In this document: positions 23,956-34,820 of the stretch, in pieces | Layout of the letters: each line of letters opens with the position of its first letter | Numbering within the stretch: position 1 is the first letter of the stretch | Translations under genes and position numbers: made by a program | Source: Portulaca oleracea | Taxonomy: Eukaryota; Streptophyta; Magnoliopsida; Caryophyllales; Portulacaceae | Assembly (NCBI GenBank): GCA_029582165.1 | Contig: CM055875.1 | Coordinates: 25,189,144 to 25,253,143 of the forward strand | Length of the DNA stretch: 64,000 nucleotides | Direction of reading: 5' to 3' | Notes under the pieces: generated by a model | What the model saw: the letters and a program-made list of their open reading frames with translations, nothing else | Told to the model about the DNA's origin: nothing | Databases searched by the model: none

Positions 23956-25045
23956 TGATACTAGCTCCGCAAGTGTACGAGTCAGAGTAGTATATCAAGG
24001 TCGTCTCTCAGGGACTTGTATTCAACTACGCACTAGACTAGTTCACTACAAAGGATGCTAGGTCGCCTAAATAGTTGTTTAAGATAGTGAATTGAAACTA
24101 TAAACTAAGAAAGTAGTAATTTTTAGGGTTTTACCAAATATTTAAAGGAGTTCGGGGGGAGTCCAGTCTAGTCAGTCAACTAATCAATCAGCAATCCCAG
24201 AGCGAAGTAGTGTTAGGAATTTAGGGTTTATAATCTTTCTAAGGCCTATCACTACAATCTTTTGAATCCGAAGTGAGTTGCAGTGATTAAACTAAACACC
24301 TATTTTCAGGGTATTTAATCTAATAAAAGATAAGAACCCATTATAACTTGACCCTAAGCGCGAACTCGTTATTTCTAACTATTTTTTTACGTCTATTCAA
24401 TCTTCATCTTTCCAATTCAAAATAACAAACTGTCGTTTCGATATTAAAAATCTAGACCAAGCAAGAGGTGATCAACAAATTACCATGACATACAATATAC
24501 AAAGATGAAACGATTAAATATAACTCCACACTAAGATTGCATTCATAATCAATCAAAAGACATCAAGTTTATCCCCCAAACAAAGGGATTTAGCTACTCA
24601 TACTAATAGAAACTAACAACACAAAAACTGAATTCAAATCGAAAGACATAATGCAAATAGATATAACCGAGTGTTCGAGGCGGCGGAGTCGATCTCGTCG
24701 TGTCACCTGATTCGATCTTCTTCTCCTCTTCAATCACTCTTACAAAAATCTACACTAAAACTAGTAGAAAAGCTAAAACTAAAAGTTGTAGAGAAACAGT
24801 GGTTTTAATTCTTGACAAAAGTCCGATCCTTTTTCATGCGGCAGGGCGAGAGCCCTTTTATAATAGTCGGCTAGGGCACCAGACGCTGGCAACGTTCCAT
24901 GAGGCGCTGGCCGCGTCTGGTCCTTCCGCCCTTGCTTTCCGTGGTTGGACGCTAGCAGCGGCGGTTTCCCCCTTGGCAGCGTCTGAAAAGTGCAACAATT
25001 GTTGAAGTCTCTGACTTGGGCGTTGGCAGCGTCAGGAAGGACCCT
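23956..25045 (-). mobile_element. Gypsy-type promoter and leader, minus strand
   Basis: On the minus strand: palindromes around GACGCTGGCAACGTC at 24880-25040, a TATTATAAAA box at 24857-24866, a leader with TTTGGGGGATAAAC (24571-24584), and the conserved GCAAGTGTACG...CAGGGACTTG block at 23970-24030. The last two blocks also occur at 11363 and 6766. I infer a shared leader module; no coding part remains. Confidence 0.5.
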
Positions 25046-25345
25046 ATAATTTTATTTGTTTGTTTATTTAAAGGTCCCTATAATGTGGAAAATATATTTT
25101 CAACACAAAATAAAAAATAAAAAAAAAGATGATGCAGAGTGTGTCACATCATGTAAGACGGATAATATCCATCTTATGGCAAGATGTTTATCATTTTCGT
25201 TATAGGTTATAAGTGGGGAACATGTATAAATATAGAATTCTTTACATAAATACCCCTGGGGATCGATGTAACTAGAAAATCAACTTCCATGCAATTAACT
25301 TTCATACCCTCTCTTGGAAAATAATATGCTAATACAATTTCCTCT
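25046..25345. other. AT-rich DNA, nothing recognised
   Basis: No family match, repeat or RNA gene is seen in this 300-bp stretch. Confidence 0.4.
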
Positions 25346-26535
25346 AAGGGTGTACTTAGGGAGAAGGAAAACTGTTTTCTAGGAAAATGGTTTTCCTTGC
25401 AAAATGATTTTTTTAGAAAATAATTTTCATTTGATATTTTCACGTGTTTGATATATAGGTAAATGATTTTTCTGGAAAATGATTTTCACTTGTTCGACAG
25501 TAAAAAAGAGATAGATCGAGAGAGATATTAAAATGGGTGTGTGAAATAGAGTGGTGGAGAGGGTGAGGAGAGAAGGGGATGGAAGGAGAGAGAGAGAAAT
25601 ATTAAAAGGGGTGTGTGAGAGAGAAATATTAAAAGTGGGTGCATAAGAAAGAGTGGCAGAGAGAGAAATATTAAAACTGATGTATCAAAGCACTACTAAA
25701 AGTATGTGTATTACCAGCCACTTTTTTCAACCAATTTAAAATGGTTGGAAAAACCAATTCTTTTAGCAATCATTTCATATTCCAACTACTTTTCAAAAAT
25801 TTTAGTGGGAAAAAAGGTTGGAAATTTCATCTACTTTTGTTGAAATGCTTGGAAAATTTTCCTACCATCCTTTTTCCTACTATTTGAAAATGGTTGGAAA
25901 AATGGTCAGTTTACTAAATGGTCAGTTTACTAACCATTTTTCCAACCTGACCATTTTTTCAACCAATTTCAAATGGTACGAAAAAGATGGTAGGAAAAAT
26001 TCCCAACCAATTTTAGTAAAAGTGGTTGAAATTTCCAACCTTTTTTCCCACTAAAATTTTTGAAAAATAGTTGGAATATGATATGGTTGCTAAAATGGTT
26101 GATTTTTCCAACCATTTTAAATTGGTTGGAAAAAAGCGGTTGGTAATACACATATTTTTAGTTGTGAAGAGAGTGGTGGAGAGAGAGAAAGACGATAGCA
26201 AGAGCGAGAGAGAGAGAAATATTCAAATCGGTGTGTGAGATAGAATGGTAGGGAGTGAGAGAGAGAGAGAGAGTGAGAGAGAGCAAATGGCAAAGAGGTG
26301 GTGTTAGGGATATTCGCATAGTGTTAGGATAGACATGAGAGGAGGAAGAGACATGTGTGATTAACTTGAGTCAGGAAATGAGTTTTCTTAGGGTTGTACT
26401 TAGGAAAATAATTTACATACAAAGAGGAGAAAACAACTTTTATGGAAAATTATTTCCCCCTTTTCTGTCCACCAAACACTGAAAAATGGAAAAGTCATTT
26501 TCTAGAAAATGGTTTTTATCCCACCGAATAGACCT
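25346..26535. mobile_element. TIR-type DNA element with GA-rich minisatellite core
   Basis: The left end AGGGTGTACTTAGGGAGAAG and the right end (reverse complement AAGGTCTATTCGGTGGGATA) lead into matched blocks with TTTTCTAGAAAATG and GGAAAATGATTTTCC palindromes. The core is a GAGAGAGAAATATTAAAA-type minisatellite (25500-25690, resuming at 26167-26300) that is split by a CACTA MITE. No target duplication could be fixed. It may be a hAT or MULE derivative. Confidence 0.45.
25691..26166. mobile_element. CACTA-type MITE, second copy
   Basis: 476 bp, left end CACTACTAAAAGTATGTG, right end CATATTTTTAGTTGTG (one base off CACTA). Exact 3-bp duplication AAG at 25688-25690 and 26167-26169. The interior is a near-complete hairpin of CCAACCATTTT blocks and is clearly related to the element at 4876-5855. 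Confidence 0.88.
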
Positions 26536-26559
26536 TAAAATCATTTTAGAGGAAATTGT

Positions 26560-28490
26560 TTTCCAAGAGAAATGGTTTTCCAAGGAAAATGGTTTTCCAT
26601 ATCAAATTTTTCCCTTGTTTGGTAGGAGACAAATCGTTTTCGAAAAATGATGATATATATCGACATAAGTGGCGATATATGTTATAAATGAAAATATTTT
26701 GAGCTCAAAATTCATTTTTGAGTTTTTTAACTCCAGTCTATCATATCATAAACTTTCGATCCAAACAACTAAATTTGAATTTTGTTTTAAAGTTTCAGCT
26801 AGTTTTAGCGGCAAAACTGTTGGTATACATGGTGACAAATGTTATCATATAAAATATTTTGAGCTCAAAATTCATATTTGAGCTTTTTTCATCAATTATC
26901 TACAATTGTAAAATTTCGAGCCAATTTGATGAAATCGAATTTGCTCTTAAGTTTTAGTCATATTTAATAGCAAAAAATGTCGATATAAATGACAATATAT
27001 GTTATAGATGAGAATATTTGGAGCTCAAAATTCATATCTAAGCCCTTTCTTAATTCATTCTATCGTACTGTAACGTTCTGAGACAAACCGATGAAATTGA
27101 ATTTCGCTCTTAAGTTTCAGTCATATGTAACGGCAAAAAATGTCGACAAAAGTTGCCATATATGCTACAAATGAAAATATTTGAAGCAAAAAATTCATTT
27201 TTTTGAGCTTTTCTTTCCTCCATATATCATATCATAAAGTTTTGATCAAAGAATTAAATTTGAATTTTTTTAAGGTTTCAGTTAGTTTTAGCGACAAAAA
27301 TTGTTAGCATATGTCGCGATTAATGTTATTAGATAAAAATATTTTGGGTGTGTTTGGTTGGAAGGAAATAGATTTCTGCGGAAATCATTTTCCAGGAGAA
27401 ATGGTTTTCCAAGGACAATGGTTTTCTACGTCAAATTTTCCCTTGTTTGGTAAGAGAAATCGTTGTTTGGAAAATGACCATATATGTCGACGTAAATAGC
27501 GATACATGTCACAAATGAAAATATTTGGAGCTCAAAATTCATATTTCAACTTCTTTTAATCATTCCTACCATATTGTAAAGTTTCGTGACAAACCGATAA
27601 AATTGAATTTTTCTTTTAAGTTTCAATAATATTTAGCCGCAAAAAAAATGTCGACAAAAGTGACGATATATGTTACAAATAAAAATAATTGGAGCTCAAA
27701 ATTCATATTTGAACATTTTTAATCATTTCTATCGTATTGAAAGTTTTGTGATAAACATCCAATAAAATTGAATTTTTCTTTTAAGTTTCAGTCATATTTA
27801 ACCGCAAAAAAATGTCAACAAAAGTGGCAATATATGTTACAAATGAAAATATTTGGAGTTCAAACTTCATATTTGAAATTTTTTTAATCATTCTATCGTA
27901 TTGTAAAGTTTCGTGACAAACCGATAAAATTGAATTTTGCTCTTAAGTTTCAGTCATATTTAAATATAAAAAAATGTCGACAAAAGTGTCGATATATGTT
28001 ACAAAAAAAAAATATTTGGAGCTCAAAATTTATATTTGAGCTTTTCTTAGTCCATATTATCAAATCATAAAGTTTCGAATCAAACAGTTTTGTTTGAATT
28101 TTTAAAAGTTTCAATTAGTTTTAGTGGCAATAAATTTTGGTATATATCGCGATAAATGTTATCAGATAAAAATATTTTGAACTAAAAATTTATATTTGAG
28201 CTTTTTTTTAATCAATTCTATCGTGCTACAAAATTTCGAGCGAAACCGTTACTGTTGAATTTTGCCCTCAAATTTCAGTTAGAGTTAGTAGTGAAAATCG
28301 ATCCAACAATCAAGAGTGGAAAATATTCTTTCTAGGTTAAACAAAGGAAATTAATTTCCTTCCTTTACGAGAAAATGATTTCCTTTGAAAATGATTTTCC
28401 AAAGTTTTTTGGATCAAACACTAGAAAATTAGGAAAATATTTTCGTAGAAAGTATTTCCCCCCTTACTAAACACACTCCTTGAGTTAAAA
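26560..28490. repeat. Tandem array of ~165-bp monomers with a higher-order unit
   Basis: About ten monomers starting near 26648, 26821, 26981, 27145, 27308, 27490, 27655, 27818, 27982 and 28140. Each holds GATATATGTTACAAATGAAA, a GGAGCTCAAAATTCATATTT box, a TATCGTATTGTAAAG box and a TTAAGTTTCAGTCATATTTA box. The text CCCTTGTTTGGTA.GAG..AAATCGTT occurs before the first monomer (26610) and again inside the array (27430), giving a higher-order repeat. A GGGTGTGTTTGGTTGG terminus lies at 27344. Likely the interior of a large non-autonomous TIR element. Confidence 0.7.
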
Positions 28491-28800
28491 ATTCACATTT
28501 GAGCTTTTTTTAAAAAATCAATTCTATCGTATTATAAAATTTCGAGTCAAACTGTTGAAGTGGAATTTCGCCACTTAAATTTCGATTAGATTTATTAGTG
28601 AAAATCAATCCAACAATCAAAGGTGGAAAACATTTTTTTCTAGGTTAAACAAAGTAAGTCAATTTCTTTTCTTAAGGGGAAAAACAATTTTCTTTGAAAA
28701 TTATTTTCCAAAACCTCTTTTGTACCAATCACTAGAAAATTGAGAAAATATTTTCGAGAAGATGTTCTCCCCCTACCAATACCAAACACACGCTGTAGAA
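28180..28800. repeat. Tandem duplication of ~310 bp with MITE-like ends
   Basis: 28180-28483 and 28485-28797 are direct repeats, each ending in TATTTTCG.AGA..T.TTCCCCC..AC.AAACACAC. The ends mirror GGGTGTGTTTGGTTGG at 27344, so they look like right-hand termini of the TIR family, duplicated. Confidence 0.65.
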
Positions 28801-29124
28801 AATACACACAGTGATTACACATGGTTGGCTAATCAGCCTACAAAGCAAACATGAATAATGGAAATATGCAAGAGGTTGATCGAGGATTAATCTCATTTTC
28901 CATGTGCAAGAATTCATAATGTTGTCTTAATCACGATTCCCCTATGCTTGCACGTTTACACTACAACCCTCTATAATTCCCACCGTATGAAGCTTCCTTC
29001 TATCTTCGTGATTCTCTACCTTTCCTGAGGATCAAATCAAATAAAATATCTGAATTTACCTAACTTTACTCATCCTAATACTAATCCTAATCCTAGTCCT
29101 AATCCTAATCCCCATTTTGCTCCT
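28801..29124. other. Intergenic, with a CCTAAT microsatellite
   Basis: 29066-29111 contains about seven CCTAAT/CCTAGT hexamers. This is not the plant telomere unit (CCCTAAA). Nothing else is recognised. Confidence 0.5.
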
Positions 29125-29373
29125 TGTTTTTTTCTGCGGTTGGCAAACTGCGATACCACAGCATACCGCAGTTTACCATAACTCACCACAAATCACCACA
29201 AATCATTACTTTTCTCTCTCCTCACTTTTCTCCTCTACTTTTTACATTCTCTCTCCTCACCTACCTCACATACCAATAACCTACCACAATTCCACCACAC
29301 CCACCACAATTCCACCACACCTCACCACACAATTCCGCAAAATACCGCAGAAAAGAACATGGCCTAGTTTACA
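29125..29373. mobile_element. MITE, TGTTCTTTT/TGCGG type, copy 1
   Basis: Inverted ends: GCTCC.TGTTTTTTTCTGCGG on the left, and GGCCATGTTCTTTTCTGCGG as the reverse complement of the right. The interior has repeated CACCACAA and CTCTCTCCTCACTTTTCTC, shared with the neighbouring element at 29490. Confidence 0.55.
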
Positions 29374-29489
29374 TGTTCTACGAAGCAACCTCTAAGGCTC
29401 TCCGTCCCCCGTTCTTTCGCTAAACTGCCCACATATCTTTAGACTTTAGCTAATTTGATTAATTTTTAACTATTTTTATTTAAATTTAT

Positions 29490-29762
29490 CTAAGACCCCG
29501 TTCTTTTATGCGGTAGGTTGTGGTGTGGTACACCACACTGCACCACACTCTTTAATTTTTCATCACACCACAATCATTACTAATATATATTTTCATCTCT
29601 CTCTCTCTCTCTCCTCACTTTTCTCTTCTACTTTTCACATTCTCTCTCTTAACCTACCCCACCTACTACAACTTTTATCACAACTCACTACACTTTTTCA
29701 AATTACATCGCACCGCACCATTATCACACCGCAACAAACTCTATAAAAGAATGGAGCCTTAG
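29490..29762. mobile_element. MITE, TGTTCTTTT/TGCGG type, copy 2
   Basis: Ends GACCCCGTTCTTTTATGCGG and (reverse complement of the right) GGCTCCATTCTTTTATAGAG. The interior matches copy 1 (ATCTCTCTC..TCCTCACTTTTCTC..CTACTTTT). Target duplication is unclear (TAA on the left, TTA on the right). Confidence 0.55.
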
Positions 29763-30888
29763 GATATTATTGGACTATATATAATATATTGTACTTTGGA
29801 TGTATATTGCTGTATACTATTTTTCGGACTCTAATCACTATACTATGATAGTAGGTGACACCCATGCACCGAGAACAAGTTTTTGTGACAATAACTCGAT
29901 CATCAAATATCCTCTATGTCAATTGGAGAAAAATCATTTAGCAAGTTTTTTGAAATTTTTACGAAATCTATGTCGATTAACCATAAAACTCATGTTTTTG
30001 ACTTAAGTCTGACTTTAAAAAAAATAAAGGAAGAGAAAATTACTTTTATTAAACGCATAGATTTTAGGCTTGCTCAACATAGATTCAAATCATTCAATTA
30101 AAATTAAAAAAAAATTGTCAAATGATTTTCCTTCGGTTGACACGGAGGATCTATACTGATGAGTTATTGTCACTGGAACTCGCTCTTAGTGCACAGGCAT
30201 CACCCGCCCCCATATTACATTATATTAGAATAAAAAAATAATAAAGTACATGATTGTCCAATATCCCCAAAATACAGTATATTATAGTCCAATAATTCTT
30301 TCACAAACTATATAAAATACACTTGATTTGCACGCTACCTAATATACCCATTTCTGCCAAAAACTACAAAAAAGATATCTGTCTAAAGTTACCTAATTTT
30401 ACTTCACCTAAGTTTACTATATTTGTTGAAATATACAGTCGACTTTCCTTCGATCAACTATTATTTAAGGGCAAAAACTTGCTCGCACATAAGTTACATT
30501 TTGAGGAAACTATTTTTTGGATCATATTGTTATAGATTATAACTAGTTGAATAATGGTCTTAAGTATCTACTATTTAGGGACAAACTCACTGAAATTTAT
30601 AGGAATCTTATGAAAATTGTAAAATTACTAACATGCCCCTAGTTTAGCAGTTAAATTTGGAATTAGTTTTTGTTATTTATGGTTAACATCCTCAATTTCA
30701 CTCCCAAATGTTCCAATCTCAATCATCCCTCGTCTAGGCGCTGGCAAAAGTAGGAAATTTGGCGGCTACAAGCATTTAATGCAAAAGCATAAGCTAGTCG
30801 TATACCATTTAATTGTAGGAGTATTTTAGTATATTTACAATTTTTGCTGGATTTTGAATAGTTCCAGCTAGACTTTATTCCAAATTGA
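29763..30888. other. AT-rich intergenic DNA
   Basis: No coding region or repeat family is recognised over about 1.1 kb. Confidence 0.4.
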
Positions 30889-30890
30889 TA

Positions 30891-31150
30891 CTTCCTCCGT
30901 CCCAAATTATTTGTCCACTATTCCAAAATTATGTCCATTTTTCTAAAATGAAAATTTTTATTTTATTGAAATTACTAAAATATCCTTAGTTTTAAAAGTA
31001 TTTAAATATGGGAGGGAAAAGTATAAATGATAATTTTGAATTTAAAACTAGGGTATTATTGGTATTTTATTGCTAATTAAGATTAATTTATTAATTTTCC
31101 TTAAAATACGTGCTAAATCAAAGGGGTCAAGTATTTTGGGACGGAGGGAG
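30891..31150. mobile_element. Stowaway MITE (Tc1/mariner)
   Basis: 260 bp with the classic ends CTTCCTCCGTCCCAAATTAT and ATTTTGGGACGGAGGGAG, flanked by the TA duplication (30889-30890, 31151-31152). No coding capacity. It is one of the most recognisable plant MITE families. Confidence 0.93.
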
Positions 31151-31377
31151 TACATGAGAACATTATTTACTCAATTATAATTTTCAATAATACAATCCCA
31201 AAAATTAGATTCTACAAAATATAGAGTATCTCTAACCAATTCTTTGGAGGATATCTCTCTTTCGGGATTTTATATGAAGAACATTGTTTAGAGGAGATTT
31301 AGATGTATTAATTTTATTAAAATCCCTTAATATTTACATGTTTTCATGTAGTGTGTTTTTTCGTTAATGTATACTAG

Positions 31378-32463
31378 TGCACCGTGTCGGGTTCGGGCCC
31401 GAGCTTACTTAGTCGGGTTTGCGGAAAAATACAAGAAGGGAAAAATCCCGAGCCGACATTTCTACACTAAAACCGATCACCCTTGCATTTTCAAGAACTA
31501 TTACACCTTTTCAAGGGGTGGGTTGATGAGTATCGGGCTAGTGTGGTTGAGACGAGCCATCCATTGGCGGAGCATGGGAGGGCTCGGGTTTGTTCCACCA
31601 ACTCCGGGAACCAAGGAGGTTGGGCTGGGTCGTCCCGGGAATGAAGAGTGTTGAGGCCCGGAAGTACCCAAGAACATTGAAGTTCAAGGCAGAACTGGAA
31701 GAGCAAACAATCGCTGGTCTCGCCCGCGCCACGCTACTGTCAGAGGGGTCACGCCCGTCACCACACAGGTCGCGCCCGTGACCTTAGCTTTGAGCCAGCC
31801 AGGGAAGGGAGCAGGACAACGACGCAACCGCAACAGGCAGACGTCACGCCCACGACGTTCTAGGTCACGCCCGCGATCCTCTTGGCCAGCGACAGGCCAT
31901 GGCTGACAGAGAGCTGACTCGCTCGCGCTACCCTGTGGCTCGCTCGCGCCATGCTTCTGCGACGAACGAGCTGATTCGTATTTTGTTTTCTATTTTTAAC
32001 CTAATTTCCTGTTTAGTACAAATACGATGTTTAGCACCCTTTTCTAGGTAGCTTTTGATGATTATGAACATGCTATTGCATTGGTTAGGGTTTCCCTAAG
32101 TTTTCTCCCAAAATCTAGATTACTTCATCCAATCTTTTGGTGGTGTTTCTAGTCATTCCTTTATTGATCATTTGGTGGATTCTTCCTTTATGATGGTCAT
32201 GGTGTGGTGTTAGGCTTTGGTGGTGGACTACCTTTATCCAAGGTCATATCCAATCTCATTTGGTGGTCAAGGTTATTGAAATTGGTTGATTTTGGTTATT
32301 ATTCTTGTTATTATTCAAGTTCAAGGCTATTGAGAAGTTCAAGCATGGGTGATTGAGATGTTCATCTTTCTCCCCTTATTCTATTGTTCATGGATTTCTC
32401 TCCTCTCTTCTACAACAACAACTCAAGCTAATTTCATCAATACTCCCACCGCGCCACGCTCCA
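31378..32463 (+). mobile_element. 5' LTR of a non-autonomous gypsy element
   Basis: The first 350 bases are repeated directly at 33795-34169 (3' LTR). GC-rich CGCGCCCGTGACC palindromes lie at 31725-31970, upstream of a weak TATA-like GTACAAATAC near 32016. The LTR ends CTCCA next to the PBS. The start is uncertain by a few bases because the two LTR starts differ (GCACCGTGTCGGG and AAACCGGTCGGG). It is related in its second half to the LTR at 21117. Confidence 0.8.
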
Positions 32464-32465
32464 TT

Positions 32466-32478
32466 TGGTATCCGAGCC
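32466..32478 (+). other. Primer binding site
   Basis: TGGTATCCGAGCC, one mismatch from the initiator tRNA-Met complement TGGTATCAGAGCC, two bases after the LTR end. Confidence 0.8.
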
Positions 32479-32703
32479 ACGGTTTGTTCTAGCTTGAGTT
32501 TTCATTTTTGTTCTTGCAAGTAGAGATTTCTATTGTTGGTTCTTGTTGGATTTGATTGAAATATTGGTGTTCCCCATCCCTTGTGCCTCCAAGTATGTTG
32601 GAGAAGTTGTTATTGCTATTGTGTTTGTTGATTTTGATGCATATTGGAGCTTTGAGGAAGAGTTGGAAAATTGTGCCCGCAAGGTGTTCGATAAAATGTT
32701 TAA

Positions 32704-33705
32704 GTGAAGAAAGCACAAAGAACCCTTAGCCAAACACAAACCAACTACAAGAAAACCCCCAAACTCCACAAAATATCCGAAACAGATACCGTCCTTCACC
32801 CTTCCTTCGATATGGATGATGAACATAGTTCCAATCGAAAGGAATCAAGCCGACACCGTAGTTCTCAATTCCAAGCCCTCGGGAACCGTCTCACCGCCGC
32901 TCTTGACAATCAGTTCTCCACCATCGAGCGCAACATGGAAGCACTTATTGCGCGGATGGAAAATCTCATCCAAGAACGTCGAGGTCCACCCCGAGACGAA
33001 CGAAGGAGATCTACTCGTCTCCCTATCTGTCCTCCTCCCTCATACGAATCGAGTGACGATGATAGAGGTTCGCCTCGACGCCATCTTCGATGGGAAATAA
33101 TTGAGAAGCCATTCTACTATTCCCCGCTAGCGACCATCACGTCCCGAAAGTGTGTCAAATGTCGGCGTGTGGGGCACGATGCTTTGCAATGTCCGACAAT
33201 GGCTATGGTTGAAGCTTGGATTGAAGAATCATTCGGTGTGGAGGAACAAACTAGTGACGTGAAGGAGGAAGTTAAAGAGCGAAACCTCCATTCCCCACTT
33301 CAAATGTTTGAGGAGATTGAGAAAGGGGAAGAACAAGAGGTGATGAAAGAAGTCCATCTCATGGCAAGTGAAGGAGAGCTCCTTGAGCTTGATGAGGTCC
33401 AAGGAGAGTTCTTAAAGGAGGAGGCACCAATTCAAGAGCTTCCACAAGGGGACGTCATGCACTATCAACCTAGCAAGGTAATCCTTGAGCCAAAATTGAT
33501 TGAAAGTAAGGTCCATTGTGATTACATCAATGTTAATCTATTTTGTGATAAATATCTTGTTGAGTTCAACAAGATAATGAATGCTAGGATTGAAAGGGGA
33601 AGCAACTATGAAGAAGAGAGAACCCCACCCCCCCCCCCCTTCAAGAATCGCTACTCATTCAAGAAGGGTGGAGTTCATAGCGTGGTCATGATTAGTTTAT
33701 TGTAA
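32704..33705 (+). CDS. Gag-like protein of a non-autonomous gypsy element, intact 333 aa
   Basis: One uninterrupted ORF between PBS and PPT. Residues about 37-130 match the N-terminal gag of the 20876-19987 element (MDDEHSSNRKESSRHRSS, a coiled segment NMEALIARMENLIQER, then SSDDDRGSPRR). The capsid core is missing. The frame then goes straight into a zinc knuckle, CVKCRRVGHDALQC (CX2CX4HX4C), and a long acidic Glu-rich segment ending with a Pro run and a basic end. No protease, RT or integrase follows, so it could move only with enzymes from a relative. An internal methionine near 32812 aligns with the gag start of the relative and may be the true start. The open frame in such decayed surroundings is notable. 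Confidence 0.75.
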   Translation: MKKAQRTLSQTQTNYKKTPKLHKISETDTVLHPSFDMDDEHSSNRKESSRHRSSQFQALGNRLTAALDNQFSTIERNMEALIARMENLIQERRGPPRDERRRSTRLPICPPPSYESSDDDRGSPRRHLRWEIIEKPFYYSPLATITSRKCVKCRRVGHDALQCPTMAMVEAWIEESFGVEEQTSDVKEEVKERNLHSPLQMFEEIEKGEEQEVMKEVHLMASEGELLELDEVQGEFLKEEAPIQELPQGDVMHYQPSKVILEPKLIESKVHCDYINVNLFCDKYLVEFNKIMNARIERGSNYEEERTPPPPPFKNRYSFKKGGVHSVVMISLL

Positions 33706-33780
33706 GGTTCATGCAACGGCTGGCCGAGCCATGGAACGCGCATTCGTTTTAACTCCCAAGAGATGAGGGCAACTCTTCTT

Positions 33781-33794
33781 CAAGAGGGGGAGTA
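33781..33794 (+). other. Polypurine tract
   Basis: CAAGAGGGGGAGTA directly before the 3' LTR; it would prime plus-strand synthesis. Confidence 0.7.
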
Positions 33795-34169
33795 TAAACC
33801 GGTCGGGTTCGAGCCCGAGCATACTTAGCCGGGTTTGCGGAAAAAGACAAGAAGGGAAAAATCCTGAGCCGGCATTTCCACACTAAAACCGATCACCCTT
33901 GCATTTTCAAGAATCGTTACATCTTTTCAAGGGGTGGGTTGATGAGTATCAGGCTAGTGTGGTTGAGACGAGCCATCCGTTGGCGGAGCATGGGAGGGCT
34001 CGGGTTTGTTCAACCAACTCCGGGAAGCAAGGAGGTTGGGCTGGGTCGTCCTGGAAATTAAGAGTGTCGAGGCCCGGAAGTACCCAAGAACATTGAAGTT
34101 CAAGGCAGAAGCGGCAGAGCAAACAGCCGTTGGTCGTGCCCGCGCCACCCGGTGACTTGCCCGCGCCAC
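33795..34169 (+). mobile_element. 3' LTR of the non-autonomous gypsy element, truncated
   Basis: About 90 percent identical by eye to 31378-31733. It stops at CCCGCGCCAC, where the 5' copy continues GCTACTGTCAGAGG. The break is the first base of a Tat-element LTR (TGTAGGACCC), so the Tat element inserted into this LTR. The other half of the LTR is not found inside the window with confidence. Confidence 0.8.
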
Positions 34170-34820
34170 TGTAGGACCCTAGGAAAAAGTGAGCCACTTT
34201 TTCTCCGTGATGCGCTACTTAAATGATCGGGAGCCGACTGAGGTTGCTTTATCCTTAAAAAAGGATATTTTTATTTTCGAAATTCATTTTCGGGGTGTTT
34301 ATTTTATAAATCCGTTTTTTATTTATTTAAACACTTGAAATTACACAAAAATAAATTAAATACAACTTAAACTCGACCCAAACAATGACTTCAGGCCAAA
34401 AGAAAGCAACCAGGCCGCCAACAGCAGCCAAAACCCGTGCGGGTTTTGACTGTCTATGGGTCGGGCGGTCTGCTTTCCTGGGCCAGAGAAAATGAGTTAG
34501 AAACCATAAAACCCGTGCGGGTTTTATCGTTTCATGGCCCATTTTTTCTCGGTTTAAACCTTGAATGAATTGGAAATATTAAGTCATTTTTAATTATTTT
34601 TAGCGTATATTCAAATGTTAAATAATTAAACGGATTATAAAAAGAATAAAAGAGTCGCCAGCCGATTTAAGGAAATCGACAAACCGTAAAAAATAATAAA
34701 AATAACTCCGGTCCACGAAACCCGATTCTAAGCTCGGGGGTAAGGTTACGAATTCAAGAGTTATAAAAATTGTTGAATTCGCCCGTTAGAAAACGGACTC
34801 TACTAAAATCGACATTAAAT
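34170..34820 (-). mobile_element. Partial Tat-type LTR (outer copy)
   Basis: Starts TGTAGGACCC and matches 35749-36405 almost base for base, including two AAAACCCGTGCGGGTTTT palindromes (34430-34447, 34508-34525). The match stops at GACATTAAATTG, where leader sequence (TAAAGGATTG...) follows. On the minus strand it is the 3' part of a 3' LTR joined by deletion to the leader of the same element type. Confidence 0.8.

Noticed and set aside
29066..29111. Interstitial telomere repeat
   Set aside because: The unit is CCTAAT, not the plant CCCTAAA repeat.
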